From positions 1 to 64,000 of the forward strand of contig NZ_BSEV01000016.1 of the NCBI RefSeq assembly GCF_027922005.1: 64,000 bases of DNA, read 5' to 3'. The notes below the pieces were generated by a model. It saw only the letters and a list, made by a program, of their open reading frames with translations. It ran no database searches and had not been told where the DNA came from. Of this stretch, positions 30,180-40,831 are shown piece by piece. Source of the DNA: Streptosporangium carneum. GTDB lineage: Bacteria; Actinomycetota; Actinomycetes; Streptosporangiales; Streptosporangiaceae. Made by a program: the position numbers and the translations under genes. Within the stretch, counting starts at the first letter, position 1. Each line of letters starts with the position of its first letter.

Positions 30180-31069
30180 CAGATGCCGCTCCGCACAAGC
30201 CAGAGCTCGGGGAAGAATCGGTGCTCGGCGACGCGCCGCAGCCAGCGCACGCCGCTGGTTCCCCCCGTGCCGGCCTTGGACCCGAGCAGGCGCTCGACGG
30301 TGAGCAGGTGCGCGGCCCGCCACCTGCCGAAGTCGTAGGCGATGTCGACGAGGGCCTCGGCGAGCTGGTGCAGCTCCAGGTGCCGGTCGGGGTCCTGGTA
30401 GACGAGCTGCCACGCGTCGGCCACCTCCTGCCGCTCCTCGTACGGCAGCGCCCAGTCACGCTCGGCGCAGTCCTGGGGAACCGGGAACCCGCGCCTGCGC
30501 AGCAGCCGCAGGGCCGCGTCGTAGAGGCTCGGCTCGCCGAGGGCGCGGCGCAGTTCCCGGTGGACGGCGGGGTCGCCGCGGTGCGGGGTCACCATCGCCT
30601 CGTTCTTGTTGCCCAGGATGAACTCCAGGTGCCGGTACATGGAGGACTGCAGCCCCGACCCCTCGCCCAGCTGGTCACGGAAGGCCCCGTACTCGACGGG
30701 GCTGAGCGAGCTGAGCACCTCCCACGTGTCGGTCAGCACGTTCTGCACGCGTGAGAGCCGCCGGAACACCCACAGCGCCCCGGCGACGTCGTCGAGGTCG
30801 AGCAGGTCGCGGGCCTGTCTGGCCTCGGTGTGGGCCAGCTTGAACAGCAGCTCGACGACCTGACTCATGATCAGGAAGGCGGGCTCGCTGAACTCCTTGG
30901 TCCGCGGGTTCTGCAGGGACAGCAGGATGTCGTCGGCGAGGTAGCTGACGAACGGATTGGCGCCGAAGTCGGCGACGGGCTCGCCGTTCGTCAGCCTGGC
31001 GCGCTCCTCGCGTTCCTCCTCCGACAGCGGTCTGACCGGACACCGGTCGTGGCTGGCAGACTTCTCCAT
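30179..31069 (-). CDS. kynA: Tryptophan 2,3-dioxygenase
   Basis: 296 aa. Motifs of the heme dioxygenase are clear: SYLADDILLSLQ near residue 42, GSGLQSSMYRHLEFILGN near 138, and near the end WRAAHLLTVERLLG (the axial heme His) followed by GTGGTSGVRWLR. The enzyme opens the indole ring of tryptophan to N-formylkynurenine. In taromycin a homologue acts on 6-chlorotryptophan to give 4-chlorokynurenine for a lipopeptide. The gene lies 27 bp after a SyrP-like oxygenase and overlaps the exporter ATPase, so it belongs to the peptide cluster rather than to catabolism or NAD synthesis. Confidence 0.95.
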   Translation of the reverse strand: MEKSASHDRCPVRPLSEEEREERARLTNGEPVADFGANPFVSYLADDILLSLQNPRTKEFSEPAFLIMSQVVELLFKLAHTEARQARDLLDLDDVAGALWVFRRLSRVQNVLTDTWEVLSSLSPVEYGAFRDQLGEGSGLQSSMYRHLEFILGNKNEAMVTPHRGDPAVHRELRRALGEPSLYDAALRLLRRRGFPVPQDCAERDWALPYEERQEVADAWQLVYQDPDRHLELHQLAEALVDIAYDFGRWRAAHLLTVERLLGSKAGTGGTSGVRWLRRVAEHRFFPELWLVRSGI

Positions 31070-31096
31070 CGAATCTCTCCCCTGGTCGTCGTCTTG

Positions 31097-32047
31097 TCAG
31101 TCGGACATCGCCACCAGCACGCGGCGCGCGCCGGTGAAGGGACGTCGTCCGTGCCCCACCAGGACGTTGTCGATGAGCAGCAGGTCGCCTTCCCGCCAGT
31201 CGACGTCGACCGCGGCCTCGAGCCCCCGGTCCCGCACCTGCACGGCGTACTCGCCCGGGATGGGGGAGCCGTCCGCGAAGGTCACCGACTGCGGCAGCTC
31301 GTCCTGGGGGAGGATCGCGCTCAGCTCGGCGGCGGTCTCGTCGCCGAGCCCGGCGGGGTGCCACTGGTCGAACTGGTTGAACCACACCTCGGCGCCGGTC
31401 ACCGGATGGCGGACGGTGGCCGGGCGGAGCTGGCTCACCCACAGGCCGCCGTCCGGCCTCCACTTCCAGTCCGCCTCCGACTCGGCGAGGAACGCCTCGA
31501 CCTCTTCGCGGGCGTCGGTCTCGAAGGTGTCCTGCCAGCTCTTGCCGAAGCCGTACCCGTCGTGCAGGTTCTGCAGGTACCGGACGCCTCCGGCGAACGC
31601 CTGCCTGACCTCGGGGTCCAGTGCCTCCAGCCACCGCGCGCCGTCCACGACGGGGGTCGCGCCTCCGGTGGCCGGGGCCTTGGCGCAGAAGAACAGCAGG
31701 CGCGCCGGCCAGCGTCTGGCGTACGAGAGCTCGTTGTGCATCGAGATCGTGAACTCGGGCGGGTACTCGGTCGAGGTGTAGACGTTCTTGCCGACCTTGG
31801 TCCGCGGGGAGTTCCCGTGCACGTAGGCCAGCCGGTTGGGCAGCAGAAGGTCCATCACCTGGTCGAGGGTGTGCTCCTGGACGCCGAAGCCGCGAAAGAC
31901 CACGGCCTTCTCCCGGGCGAGCAGGTCGCCGAGGTCGCCCGCCGCCCGCAGGCAGTCGACGAGACCCTCCGCGTTCGCCGCGACGCCCGCGCCCGCGGGG
32001 TCCAGTTCACATGGCTTCCAACCGTCAGAATTCACGGAGTCCTCCAT
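31097..32047 (-). CDS. TauD-family Fe(II)/2-oxoglutarate oxygenase, SyrP-like (second copy)
   Basis: 316 aa. Metal ligands: HNE in SMHNELSYA near residue 103 and the distal His in VGHGRRPFTG near 298, followed by the 2-oxoglutarate Arg (ARRVL). The protein resembles SyrP, the aspartyl beta-hydroxylase of syringomycin, and is only distantly like the first copy at 23960. The two probably act on different residues or stereochemistries. It is the first gene of the seven-gene minus-strand operon and shares a 300-bp divergent promoter region with the halogenase. Confidence 0.92.
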   Translation of the reverse strand: MEDSVNSDGWKPCELDPAGAGVAANAEGLVDCLRAAGDLGDLLAREKAVVFRGFGVQEHTLDQVMDLLLPNRLAYVHGNSPRTKVGKNVYTSTEYPPEFTISMHNELSYARRWPARLLFFCAKAPATGGATPVVDGARWLEALDPEVRQAFAGGVRYLQNLHDGYGFGKSWQDTFETDAREEVEAFLAESEADWKWRPDGGLWVSQLRPATVRHPVTGAEVWFNQFDQWHPAGLGDETAAELSAILPQDELPQSVTFADGSPIPGEYAVQVRDRGLEAAVDVDWREGDLLLIDNVLVGHGRRPFTGARRVLVAMSD

Positions 32048-34464
<2,417 letters not shown>

Positions 34465-35419
34465 GGCCGGGGGAGGATCGGTCTCGCCGTGCGCGGCGGG
34501 ACCGGTGAGGACGGTCTGGTCGCCGCCACGGTTTCCGGCGTCAGGCCGCGGGGGTTCACATGGTCACTGACCAGGAGTTTTTCACGGCTGTTCATGCGCA
34601 GAGTGCGGAATGTTCACCATTGGCGCCCTATGTAAAAGTGGTTATAGCGGACAGAGTGCAAGGCGTGGCAAACTGCAGATGCGAAGAGGTTCCGTTCACC
34701 GTTTCCGGTGCGAGAACCGCCGCTCTGTGACGCCTTACCGCGTGTCAGGGCTGTGTCATGCCGTGCGGGATCAATCTGCGGCCGTATTCCGCTTCGTCGT
34801 TCGCGGAATGCGGAGGTTGAAGGCGTGCCCGGCTCCCGGGGCGGCGAGCGAGCGCTGGAATTCGGGGAGCGCGTTGGATCGGGGGTGCCAGAGCCGCGTT
34901 CGGCGGTTTCCGTGGTCGACGACGTGCCGTGCGGCCGTCCGGTGGGCGGGGGCTCCGTCCGCTCCGGCCCGTGGCGGGCCGCCGAATATCCTTTCAAGTT
35001 CCTGAAAGAATTGAATTTTGTCGCACGAAATCGGTGACGCTGTGCGACCGGGGAAACGCAGAATGTCGGGAGCGCCGATAAAACAGCTCTTCACGGGGTG
35101 GTTCACGGGGTAACCAGGGTTTTTTGGGGACACCTTAAGCTCGTTGCGGTTGCATGGCCGAAACCTGAAGAATGTGCGCTCAGCTGGTGATCAATCTCCG
35201 TCTACGGCACCACGTGAACCGGGAGCTCCGGCCGACTCCACGGCCGGGATAGTGAGAACCGACGCCAACCAGGGGGTAGTGGCAGTTGAGAACATCGCTG
35301 GGTGAATCACATTCGTCGCCTTCAGTTCCGTTTCCCGCTCAGCGCGGGCGCTCGTTCCGGGCGGCCTGCGGCCGGTGTCCATGGGCACGGGTGGCCGGCG
35401 CCGGTGGGCGAGGGGTGCA
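34465..35419. other. Long non-coding stretch, AT-richer than neighbours
   Basis: I see no convincing gene on either strand over 955 bases; open frames here lack family motifs and ribosome sites. The composition drops in GC around 34560-34680 and 34980-35160. It probably carries the promoter of the regulator at 35420 and the end of the halogenase operon, and may mark the right border of the NRPS cluster. A small RNA cannot be excluded. Confidence 0.5.
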
Positions 35420-36361
35420 GTGAACCGCATCTATTTCACCGTTGAGGATCTGGCCCAGACGCGAATCGTCACCGCGAAGCAGTCCGTCGCGGAGACGCTG
35501 TTCGCCATGGAGCTGATAAGACGCGGAACGGGAGGGGCCTTCTTCGGCGCCTGGCACCGTTCCATCCGCCGACGGCTGGGCACGCGCGCCCACGCCATGG
35601 CGGTTCTGGCGCGTTCGGCGCGGCTCGGCTACGAGCTGCTGCCGCCGGCCAAGGGGACATCGGAGCCTCTCGAGTTGAAGCTGACGTCGCATTGGGGCGG
35701 GGACACCCAACTGACGGCGCTCGTCAACGAGTTCTACAAGGTGGCGCTGGCTCCGTACGGGAAGCCCATTCACGACTATCTGGAGGCCGACCGGATCTTC
35801 AGGGGAGAGGTCCTGCTCAACGGGGGTGTGGACGCGTTGTTCTCGACGCTCCACCCGTGCGTCGCGTGGAATGCGCCGGTGCTCGAGGTCGACGCCCCCA
35901 TGGGGCAGGACATCCACCTGGAGGGTCGAGGCCTGCTCATCATGCCGTCGCTCTTCCTGTTCGACAGGCTGACCGTCATATCCAGCCCCGACCACCCGTA
36001 CGCGCCGCCGCTGCTCATCTATCCGACCACTCTGGACAAAGCCTCCGCCTCGCGGATATGGAACACCCCGGAGGCGAGCGAGCAGGCGCTCAGCGCGCTG
36101 GTCGGCAACACGCGCGCCCGCATTCTCAAGTCGCTCACCAAGAGTTACACCACCAGCGAACTCGGCCGGCTGATCGGCATCTCCGCGGCCGCGGCCAGCC
36201 AGAACACCGCCATCCTGCGCCAGGCGGGCCTCATCACCACCCGCCGGAAGTCCAACGAGGTCTTCCACACGCTCACCCCGCTGGGCGCGGCGCTCGTGCA
36301 GGGCCAGCCGTTCGGGGACCACCAGGTCAGGCTGGAGGTCGAATCCCTGGTCGCCTCCTGA
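35420..36361 (+). CDS. ArsR-like winged-helix transcriptional regulator
   Basis: 313 aa from the GTG at 35420, picked because GAGGGG lies 4 nt upstream. The first 220 residues match the large ligand-sensing part of a common actinobacterial regulator group. Residues 225-300 form a winged helix: LVGNTRARILKSL, YTTSELGRLIGISAAAASQNTAILRQAGLI (recognition helix) and the wing before HTLTPLG. It is the only regulator gene near the NRPS cluster in this window. It may control the cluster or mark its edge; no target site was identified. Confidence 0.85.
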   Translation: MNRIYFTVEDLAQTRIVTAKQSVAETLFAMELIRRGTGGAFFGAWHRSIRRRLGTRAHAMAVLARSARLGYELLPPAKGTSEPLELKLTSHWGGDTQLTALVNEFYKVALAPYGKPIHDYLEADRIFRGEVLLNGGVDALFSTLHPCVAWNAPVLEVDAPMGQDIHLEGRGLLIMPSLFLFDRLTVISSPDHPYAPPLLIYPTTLDKASASRIWNTPEASEQALSALVGNTRARILKSLTKSYTTSELGRLIGISAAAASQNTAILRQAGLITTRRKSNEVFHTLTPLGAALVQGQPFGDHQVRLEVESLVAS

Positions 36362-36467
36362 TCGGAAGGCGGCGTCACCAGGGCGGGAAGAACGACCCGT
36401 CGCCCCGCGTCAATCCCGTCCCGTGCCCGGGCCGGGAGAACGCGGGGCGGCGGGTTAACCTGGATCG

Positions 36468-37022
36468 GTGGACATCGTCACCGGCACATACTCCCTGGGA
36501 CCGGAGAACGGCAGGCTGCTGGTGCGGACGACCCGCACCGGGCTCGGCGCGAAGGCCGGGCACGACCTCACGCTGGAGGCCGCCCGCTGGCACGGCGAGG
36601 CGGTCGTCGACGCCGCCGACCCGGCCCGTTCCTCGGTGACCGTCGAGGTGGACGCCACGTCGCTGGAGGTCCGCGAGGGGATCGGCGGCGTCAAGCCGCT
36701 CAGCGACTCCGATCGCGGGGAGATCGTGAAGAACATCCGGGAGAAGGTCCTGGCCACAGCCAGGCATCCGACGATCACGTTCCGCTCCACGCGGGTGGAC
36801 GGCGCCGCCGAGGCGTTCCGCGTCGAGGGCGATCTCACGATCGTCGGCGTCACCCGGCCGGTCACGCTCGAGGGAGGGCTGCTCGAAGGCCGTCTGCGGG
36901 GTTCCGCCACGGTCACGCAGAGCCGGTGGGGGATCAAGCCCTACTCGGCCCTGTTCGGCGCGCTCCGCCTGAGCGACGAGACAGGCGTCTCGTTCGACCT
37001 CGCTCTCCCGCCGAGTCCCTGA
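36468..37022 (+). CDS. YceI family protein
   Basis: 184 aa, GTG start. The lipocalin-like YceI pattern is clear: TYSLGPENGRLLV at the start, LTLEAARWHGE, repeated TVEVDATSLEV and ITFRSTRV strands, and a final VTQSRWGIKPYSALFGALRLSDE. Family members bind isoprenoids or similar lipids. No signal peptide is seen, as in many actinobacterial copies. The gene ends just before a hairpin and converges on the SH3b/glutaminase-like gene. No functional link to the NRPS genes is evident. Confidence 0.9.
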   Translation: MDIVTGTYSLGPENGRLLVRTTRTGLGAKAGHDLTLEAARWHGEAVVDAADPARSSVTVEVDATSLEVREGIGGVKPLSDSDRGEIVKNIREKVLATARHPTITFRSTRVDGAAEAFRVEGDLTIVGVTRPVTLEGGLLEGRLRGSATVTQSRWGIKPYSALFGALRLSDETGVSFDLALPPSP

Positions 37023-37025
37023 CGC

Positions 37026-37052
37026 CTTGCTCCGGGCGGAGCACGGAGCAAG
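37026..37052. terminator. Stem-loop terminator between convergent genes
   Basis: CTTGCTCCG (37026-37034) pairs perfectly with CGGAGCAAG (37044-37052) around a 9-nt loop, directly after the YceI stop. Confidence 0.7.
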
Positions 37053-37133
37053 ACCGGAGGGTCGGGCACGGCGGGGGCACGGCGGGACGGGCCAGGAAGC
37101 CCTCCACCGTGCGCGTCCAGGCCGAGGGAGAGG

Positions 37134-38219
37134 TCAGGCGGCCAGCAGGGCCCTCAGCGCGCCGAAGTCGTTCTCGGCTCCGCTGCCGACGAAGGTGTTG
37201 CCCCAGTCGGCGAAGAACTTGGGGAAGGCGGTCCTGATGTAGAGCCTGTGCTCGGGGGTGAGCGCCCCGATCAGGCCTCGCAGCGTGTTCAGCTCGGCGG
37301 TGTATCCCGGATAGGGCACGGGCAGGCTCCGCGTCCTCTCGTTGGTCAGCCAGGTGTCGTGACAGTGGCGGAACAGCTGGTCGAGACCGGCGACGACGTC
37401 GTGGGCCGGGACGAGCCGTGCCCTGCCCGCCAGTTCCTGCGCGACGTTGCCGGGCGTGGCGACCACCGTCTTGGCCGGGTCGGTCGCGAGCGGCGGCGCG
37501 TAGACGGTGGGCCCGGCCCGCACCACCAGCGTGCGGTCGGCCGGATACGCCTTCGACACCAGGAGGCGCTGGCGCAGCTGGTCGTAGCCGATCTCCGCTT
37601 CGATCGGGCCGGTGGTCATCTTCCCGACCCAGTCGCCGATGCTCGTCGGCCCGTCCGACACCGAGGGGTCGAGCAGCACCGGCTCCGGCTTGGGGCCGCC
37701 GGAGGGGACGTACACGATCGGGGCCACGTGATACCACCACCCCACCTGGAGACGCTCGCCGAAACCGGGCTGGTCGCCGCCGTGGGGGGTGTTGAGGCGC
37801 AGTCCGCCCGCCGCGATGGCGAACACCTTGTCCACCTGGTAGCCCGAGAGCGCGAGCATGTTCGCCATGACCTCGGCGCGGGCGAAGCACCCGTCGGCCG
37901 GGTAGCGGTACGGGATGGGGGCGGACGTGCCGTCGGGCGCGGTGAAGCGCGCCTCGCGCAGGGTCGCGAAGAGCGCGTGCAACTCGTCCTCGGTGGACAG
38001 GATGCCGTTCCGCGCCGCGGCGACGTCGGCCTCCCTGACCCAGCCCCGTTTTCCCGCGTCGCCGCCCTCAAGCAGGCGGACCTGCCGCCAGCCCGGCTGC
38101 GTCTCGAGGACGAACACGCGGACCGTCACGCCGACCTTGGCCACCGGAGCCGCTCCGGGGTCCTTCGCGGAGTGGACCGTCACCGGCGACCCCGACCTGC
38201 CGTGGATCTCGTAGGCCAT
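37134..38219 (-). CDS. SH3b domain plus protein-glutaminase-like domain
   Basis: 361 aa from the ATG at 38219 (GGAG 8 nt upstream). Residues 1-75 look like a bacterial SH3 domain (PGWRQVRLLEGG, GWV). The rest resembles the protein-glutaminase fold with a Cys-His-Asp set in the right order: Cys in DGCFARAEVMA near 118, His in WWYHVAPIVYV near 168, Asp in LLDPSVSD near 188. Such enzymes deamidate Gln side chains of proteins; many are toxins or effectors. There is no signal peptide, so it acts inside the cell or is exported by another route. The family call rests on motif layout and could be wrong in detail. Confidence 0.7.
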   Translation of the reverse strand: MAYEIHGRSGSPVTVHSAKDPGAAPVAKVGVTVRVFVLETQPGWRQVRLLEGGDAGKRGWVREADVAAARNGILSTEDELHALFATLREARFTAPDGTSAPIPYRYPADGCFARAEVMANMLALSGYQVDKVFAIAAGGLRLNTPHGGDQPGFGERLQVGWWYHVAPIVYVPSGGPKPEPVLLDPSVSDGPTSIGDWVGKMTTGPIEAEIGYDQLRQRLLVSKAYPADRTLVVRAGPTVYAPPLATDPAKTVVATPGNVAQELAGRARLVPAHDVVAGLDQLFRHCHDTWLTNERTRSLPVPYPGYTAELNTLRGLIGALTPEHRLYIRTAFPKFFADWGNTFVGSGAENDFGALRALLAA

Positions 38220-38443
38220 TTTCGTGCTCCGTTCTCGAACCGGGGGTGAAAAAAGGGGCACGGAAATCGGGAACGGAGTCGGACACCGCATGTGAGCTGC
38301 TTGTCCCGGCTCCGGTGCCGCTCCGGAACAATGCCGATCACTGCCATGAAAGACCTATGCGGGCGATAAATCAAATCATGGCGTGAATTGACAAGGAAAT
38401 TGATTGTGAAAAAAGTTCACTTTAAATGACGTCGCTCGGGCGC

Positions 38444-38719
38444 TCAGGCTTTCGCGGCCTGTTGCAGCGCCTTCCACGCGGCGTGCCTGCCGTCCACCGT
38501 CGCCCACCACGGGTGCCTGTTGAGCGCCTCCAGTGCCTCCAGGCGCCGCTCGCGCGCCTCGGCCAGCCGCTCGCGCTGCTCCTCGGAGACCTCCGCCTCG
38601 CCCGCCAGTACCGCGATCGACGACGGCAGGGCGTCCGTCACCTCCTGCGCGTGCGCGTCCGCCGCCCAGTAGGCGCGCTGCGCGGCGATCAGGGTCTCCG
38701 GGAACTCGTATTCGGACAT
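38444..38719 (-). CDS. Small helical hypothetical protein
   Basis: 91 aa, mostly helical and rich in Glu, Arg and Ala, with a heptad-like stretch (SEEQRERLAEARERRLEALEAL split over residues 45-66) and a Trp-rich end (HPWWATVDGRHAAWKAL). I do not recognise the family. A truncated relative with the same C-terminal half lies at 57538-57723, next to an IS630-like remnant. The protein lies upstream of the glutaminase-like gene in the same direction, 224 bp away. Confidence 0.75.
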   Translation of the reverse strand: MSEYEFPETLIAAQRAYWAADAHAQEVTDALPSSIAVLAGEAEVSEEQRERLAEARERRLEALEALNRHPWWATVDGRHAAWKALQQAAKA

Positions 38720-38894
38720 CGGTGCCTTCCCCGGCTGGTTCGGTATTTCGGTCGATCATATTGAACGGAGTCGAACGACCGAAAACACTCCGCCCCTCCG
38801 GAGGGCACGGCGCCGGAGGCGATCCTGCGGGAGCCGGAGCGACCTCGAACCCGACGAGGCGTCCCTGCGCGCCCGCGTCGTCCCTCCCCGCCGA

Positions 38895-39278
38895 TCAGCA
38901 GCCTGGCACGCCCACCGCTCTGTCGGGCGGCGCCGTACAGACAGGCGGGTCCTCACGGTAGGCCGGGCCGTCGCTCCTGGGCAGGACGGCGACGGCCAGG
39001 ATCCCGATCGCGGTCACGATCATCCCGTAAACCCAGACGCCGCTCCTGTTGCGGGCCGCGAGGGCGGCGAGCAGGCCGACGACCGGCGCCCCGAAGCCCA
39101 GCACCAGGGCGGCGACCGCCAGGACCGCGGCGAGTTGCGCGTTCTTCGGCGTGCCGCCCATCAGGGAGAAGCCGAATGTGAACGCCAGCACGCCGAGAAG
39201 CGGTGTGCCTGTGAACCAGATGATGCCGAGCAGGGCGAGTTTCGCGCCGCCCCTCCGCCCGGTGCTGTCCGACGTCAT
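38895..39278 (-). CDS. Small membrane protein
   Basis: 127 aa with three hydrophobic segments (about 14-36, 47-72 and 80-100) and a short Cys-containing tail that ends VPGC. The basic N-terminus (TGRRGGAK) would face the cytoplasm. I do not recognise a family. It is divergent from the small membrane protein at 39329, only 50 bp away, so the two share one promoter region. Confidence 0.7.
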   Translation of the reverse strand: MTSDSTGRRGGAKLALLGIIWFTGTPLLGVLAFTFGFSLMGGTPKNAQLAAVLAVAALVLGFGAPVVGLLAALAARNRSGVWVYGMIVTAIGILAVAVLPRSDGPAYREDPPVCTAPPDRAVGVPGC

Positions 39279-39328
39279 GATGAGAAGTATTCGCTTGCCG
39301 CCCCGTCCTTGTTCAAGAGAGGAAAGCC

Positions 39329-39625
39329 GTGGTTCTTCGGGAAATCGGTCGCGTTCTCATGGGGATCGGTTGTCTGGTTCTCGCCGTGAGCGCCGGTGCG
39401 CAGATGTACCTGCAGGACGAGCGGTGGAAGGCGAGGCTCCTCGAGCGGGCGAGAACCATCTCCCAGATCACGCCGGAAGCCGACGCGTCCTATGAGAGCC
39501 TGATCGTGATCGGATGGATCGGCATAGGCATCGGTGCGGTTTGGGTGCTCGCGTCCATCACGTGCTTTCTGACCGCGCAGATCATGGAGCAAGCGGAGTC
39601 GCCCGCCTCGGAGACGGAGGGGTAG
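39329..39625 (+). CDS. Small two-helix membrane protein
   Basis: 98 aa from a GTG with a purine-rich site (AGAGAGGAAAG) just upstream. Two hydrophobic segments (residues 7-27 and 58-85) flank a charged loop. The function is unknown. Its partner across the divergent gap is another small membrane protein. Confidence 0.7.
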   Translation: MVLREIGRVLMGIGCLVLAVSAGAQMYLQDERWKARLLERARTISQITPEADASYESLIVIGWIGIGIGAVWVLASITCFLTAQIMEQAESPASETEG

Positions 39626-39792
39626 CCCGCTTTCGATCCGTCCCGCGAGCTTTCGTGATCGCACGGAACGGATTGACCGCGGTTTCGCGGAAATCCCCGG
39701 CTCCCCCGGACAGGGGCGCCGGAAACGACACCACGTGGGGCGACTTCTGAGAGAAGTCCGAGCAGGGTTCCCGCGTTTCCGTGTGTCCACCC

Positions 39793-39831
39793 TGCTCAAC
39801 ACCGGGGCTCAACACCGGGGCTCAACACCGG
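39793..39831. repeat. Three tandem copies of a 13-bp unit
   Basis: GCTCAACACCGGG occurs three times head to tail without mismatch, about 60 bp before the ADP-ribosylglycohydrolase gene. It may be slippage-prone leader sequence. Confidence 0.9.
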
Positions 39832-39888
39832 GGCGACGGCCGCCCGGTCGCCGAATGGGCGGGGCGCGGCGTGGAGTTCCGCCTCACA

Positions 39889-40797
39889 ATGAAGGAGATG
39901 ACAATCCACCCTTTCGAACGCGCCACGGCCTCTCTGCACGGCCTGGCCCTCGGCGACGCCTTCGGCTCCCAGTTCTTCGTCCCGGCCAACGGTCACGCGC
40001 TCTCCGGTCGTCTGCTTCCGCCTGATCCGTGGCAGTGGACCGACGACACCGAGATGGCGTGTTCCGTCTACCGCGTCCTGGCTGATCACGGTGTCGTCGA
40101 CCAGGACGCGCTCGCCGCGGGTTTCGCCGCCCGTCACGACTTCGACCGCGGATACGGCCCGGCCACCAATCGGATGCTTCGCCTCATCCGTGAGGGAGGC
40201 GACTGGCGGGCCCTCTCGTCCGAGTTGTTCGACGGCAAGGGCTCGTGGGGCAACGGCGCCGCGATGCGAGTGGCGCCGCTCGGCGCGTGGCTCGCCGAGG
40301 ACCTCGCGGAAGTCGCCCGCCAGGCCGCCCTGTCGGCGCGGGTCACCCACACGCACCCGGAAGCGGTGGCCGGCGCCGTCGCCGTCGCCGTGGCCGCGGC
40401 GACGGCCGTCAGGGAACCCGGCCTCTCTCCGGGACGTTTTCTCGACCGGGTCGGGGAACACGTGCCCGCGAGCATGGTCCGGGAGGGCATCGCCGAGGCC
40501 CGCGGCCTCCTCACCGTCAGGGATCCCGTGCTCGCCGCCCAGGTGCTGGGGAACGGGCGGCGGGTCAGCGCGCACGACACGGTTCCCTTCACGCTCTGGG
40601 TGACGGCACGCGAACGGCATGACTTCGAGGCGGCCATGTGGACCACCGCGGCAGCCGGCGGTGACGTCGACACCACCTGTGCCATCGTGGGCGGCATCGT
40701 CGCGGCCTCGGGCGCCGCCGGCCGCCTGCCCCCGGAGTGGATGAGCAGACGCGAGCCGCTGCCGGACTGGGCGGGTGTCCCGCCGTACGACCCGTGA
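39889..40797 (+). CDS. ADP-ribosylglycohydrolase family protein
   Basis: 302 aa from the ATG at 39889; a second ATG at 39898 is possible but its AAGGAG abuts it. Metal-binding motifs of the DraG family are present: GLALGDAFGS near residue 18, WTDDTEMA near 50, and a late GGDVDTTCAIVGGI near 265. Such enzymes remove ADP-ribose from proteins or nucleic acids with two Mg ions. Flanking genes give no pathway clue. Three 13-bp repeats lie upstream. Confidence 0.9.
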   Translation: MKEMTIHPFERATASLHGLALGDAFGSQFFVPANGHALSGRLLPPDPWQWTDDTEMACSVYRVLADHGVVDQDALAAGFAARHDFDRGYGPATNRMLRLIREGGDWRALSSELFDGKGSWGNGAAMRVAPLGAWLAEDLAEVARQAALSARVTHTHPEAVAGAVAVAVAAATAVREPGLSPGRFLDRVGEHVPASMVREGIAEARGLLTVRDPVLAAQVLGNGRRVSAHDTVPFTLWVTARERHDFEAAMWTTAAAGGDVDTTCAIVGGIVAASGAAGRLPPEWMSRREPLPDWAGVPPYDP

Positions 40798-40831
40798 GCC
40801 GACACCGCCGTCCCGCGCGTACCATTCAGCG

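Noticed and set aside
23960-32047. SyrP-like enzymes as non-heme halogenases
   Set aside because: Such halogenases replace the acidic metal ligand by Gly or Ala. Both proteins keep Glu in HxE.
34610-35005. 131-codon plus-strand frame in the gap after the flavin reductase
   Set aside because: Cys/Arg/Ser-rich translation without motif, no ribosome site, and overlapping open frames on the other strand of equal quality.
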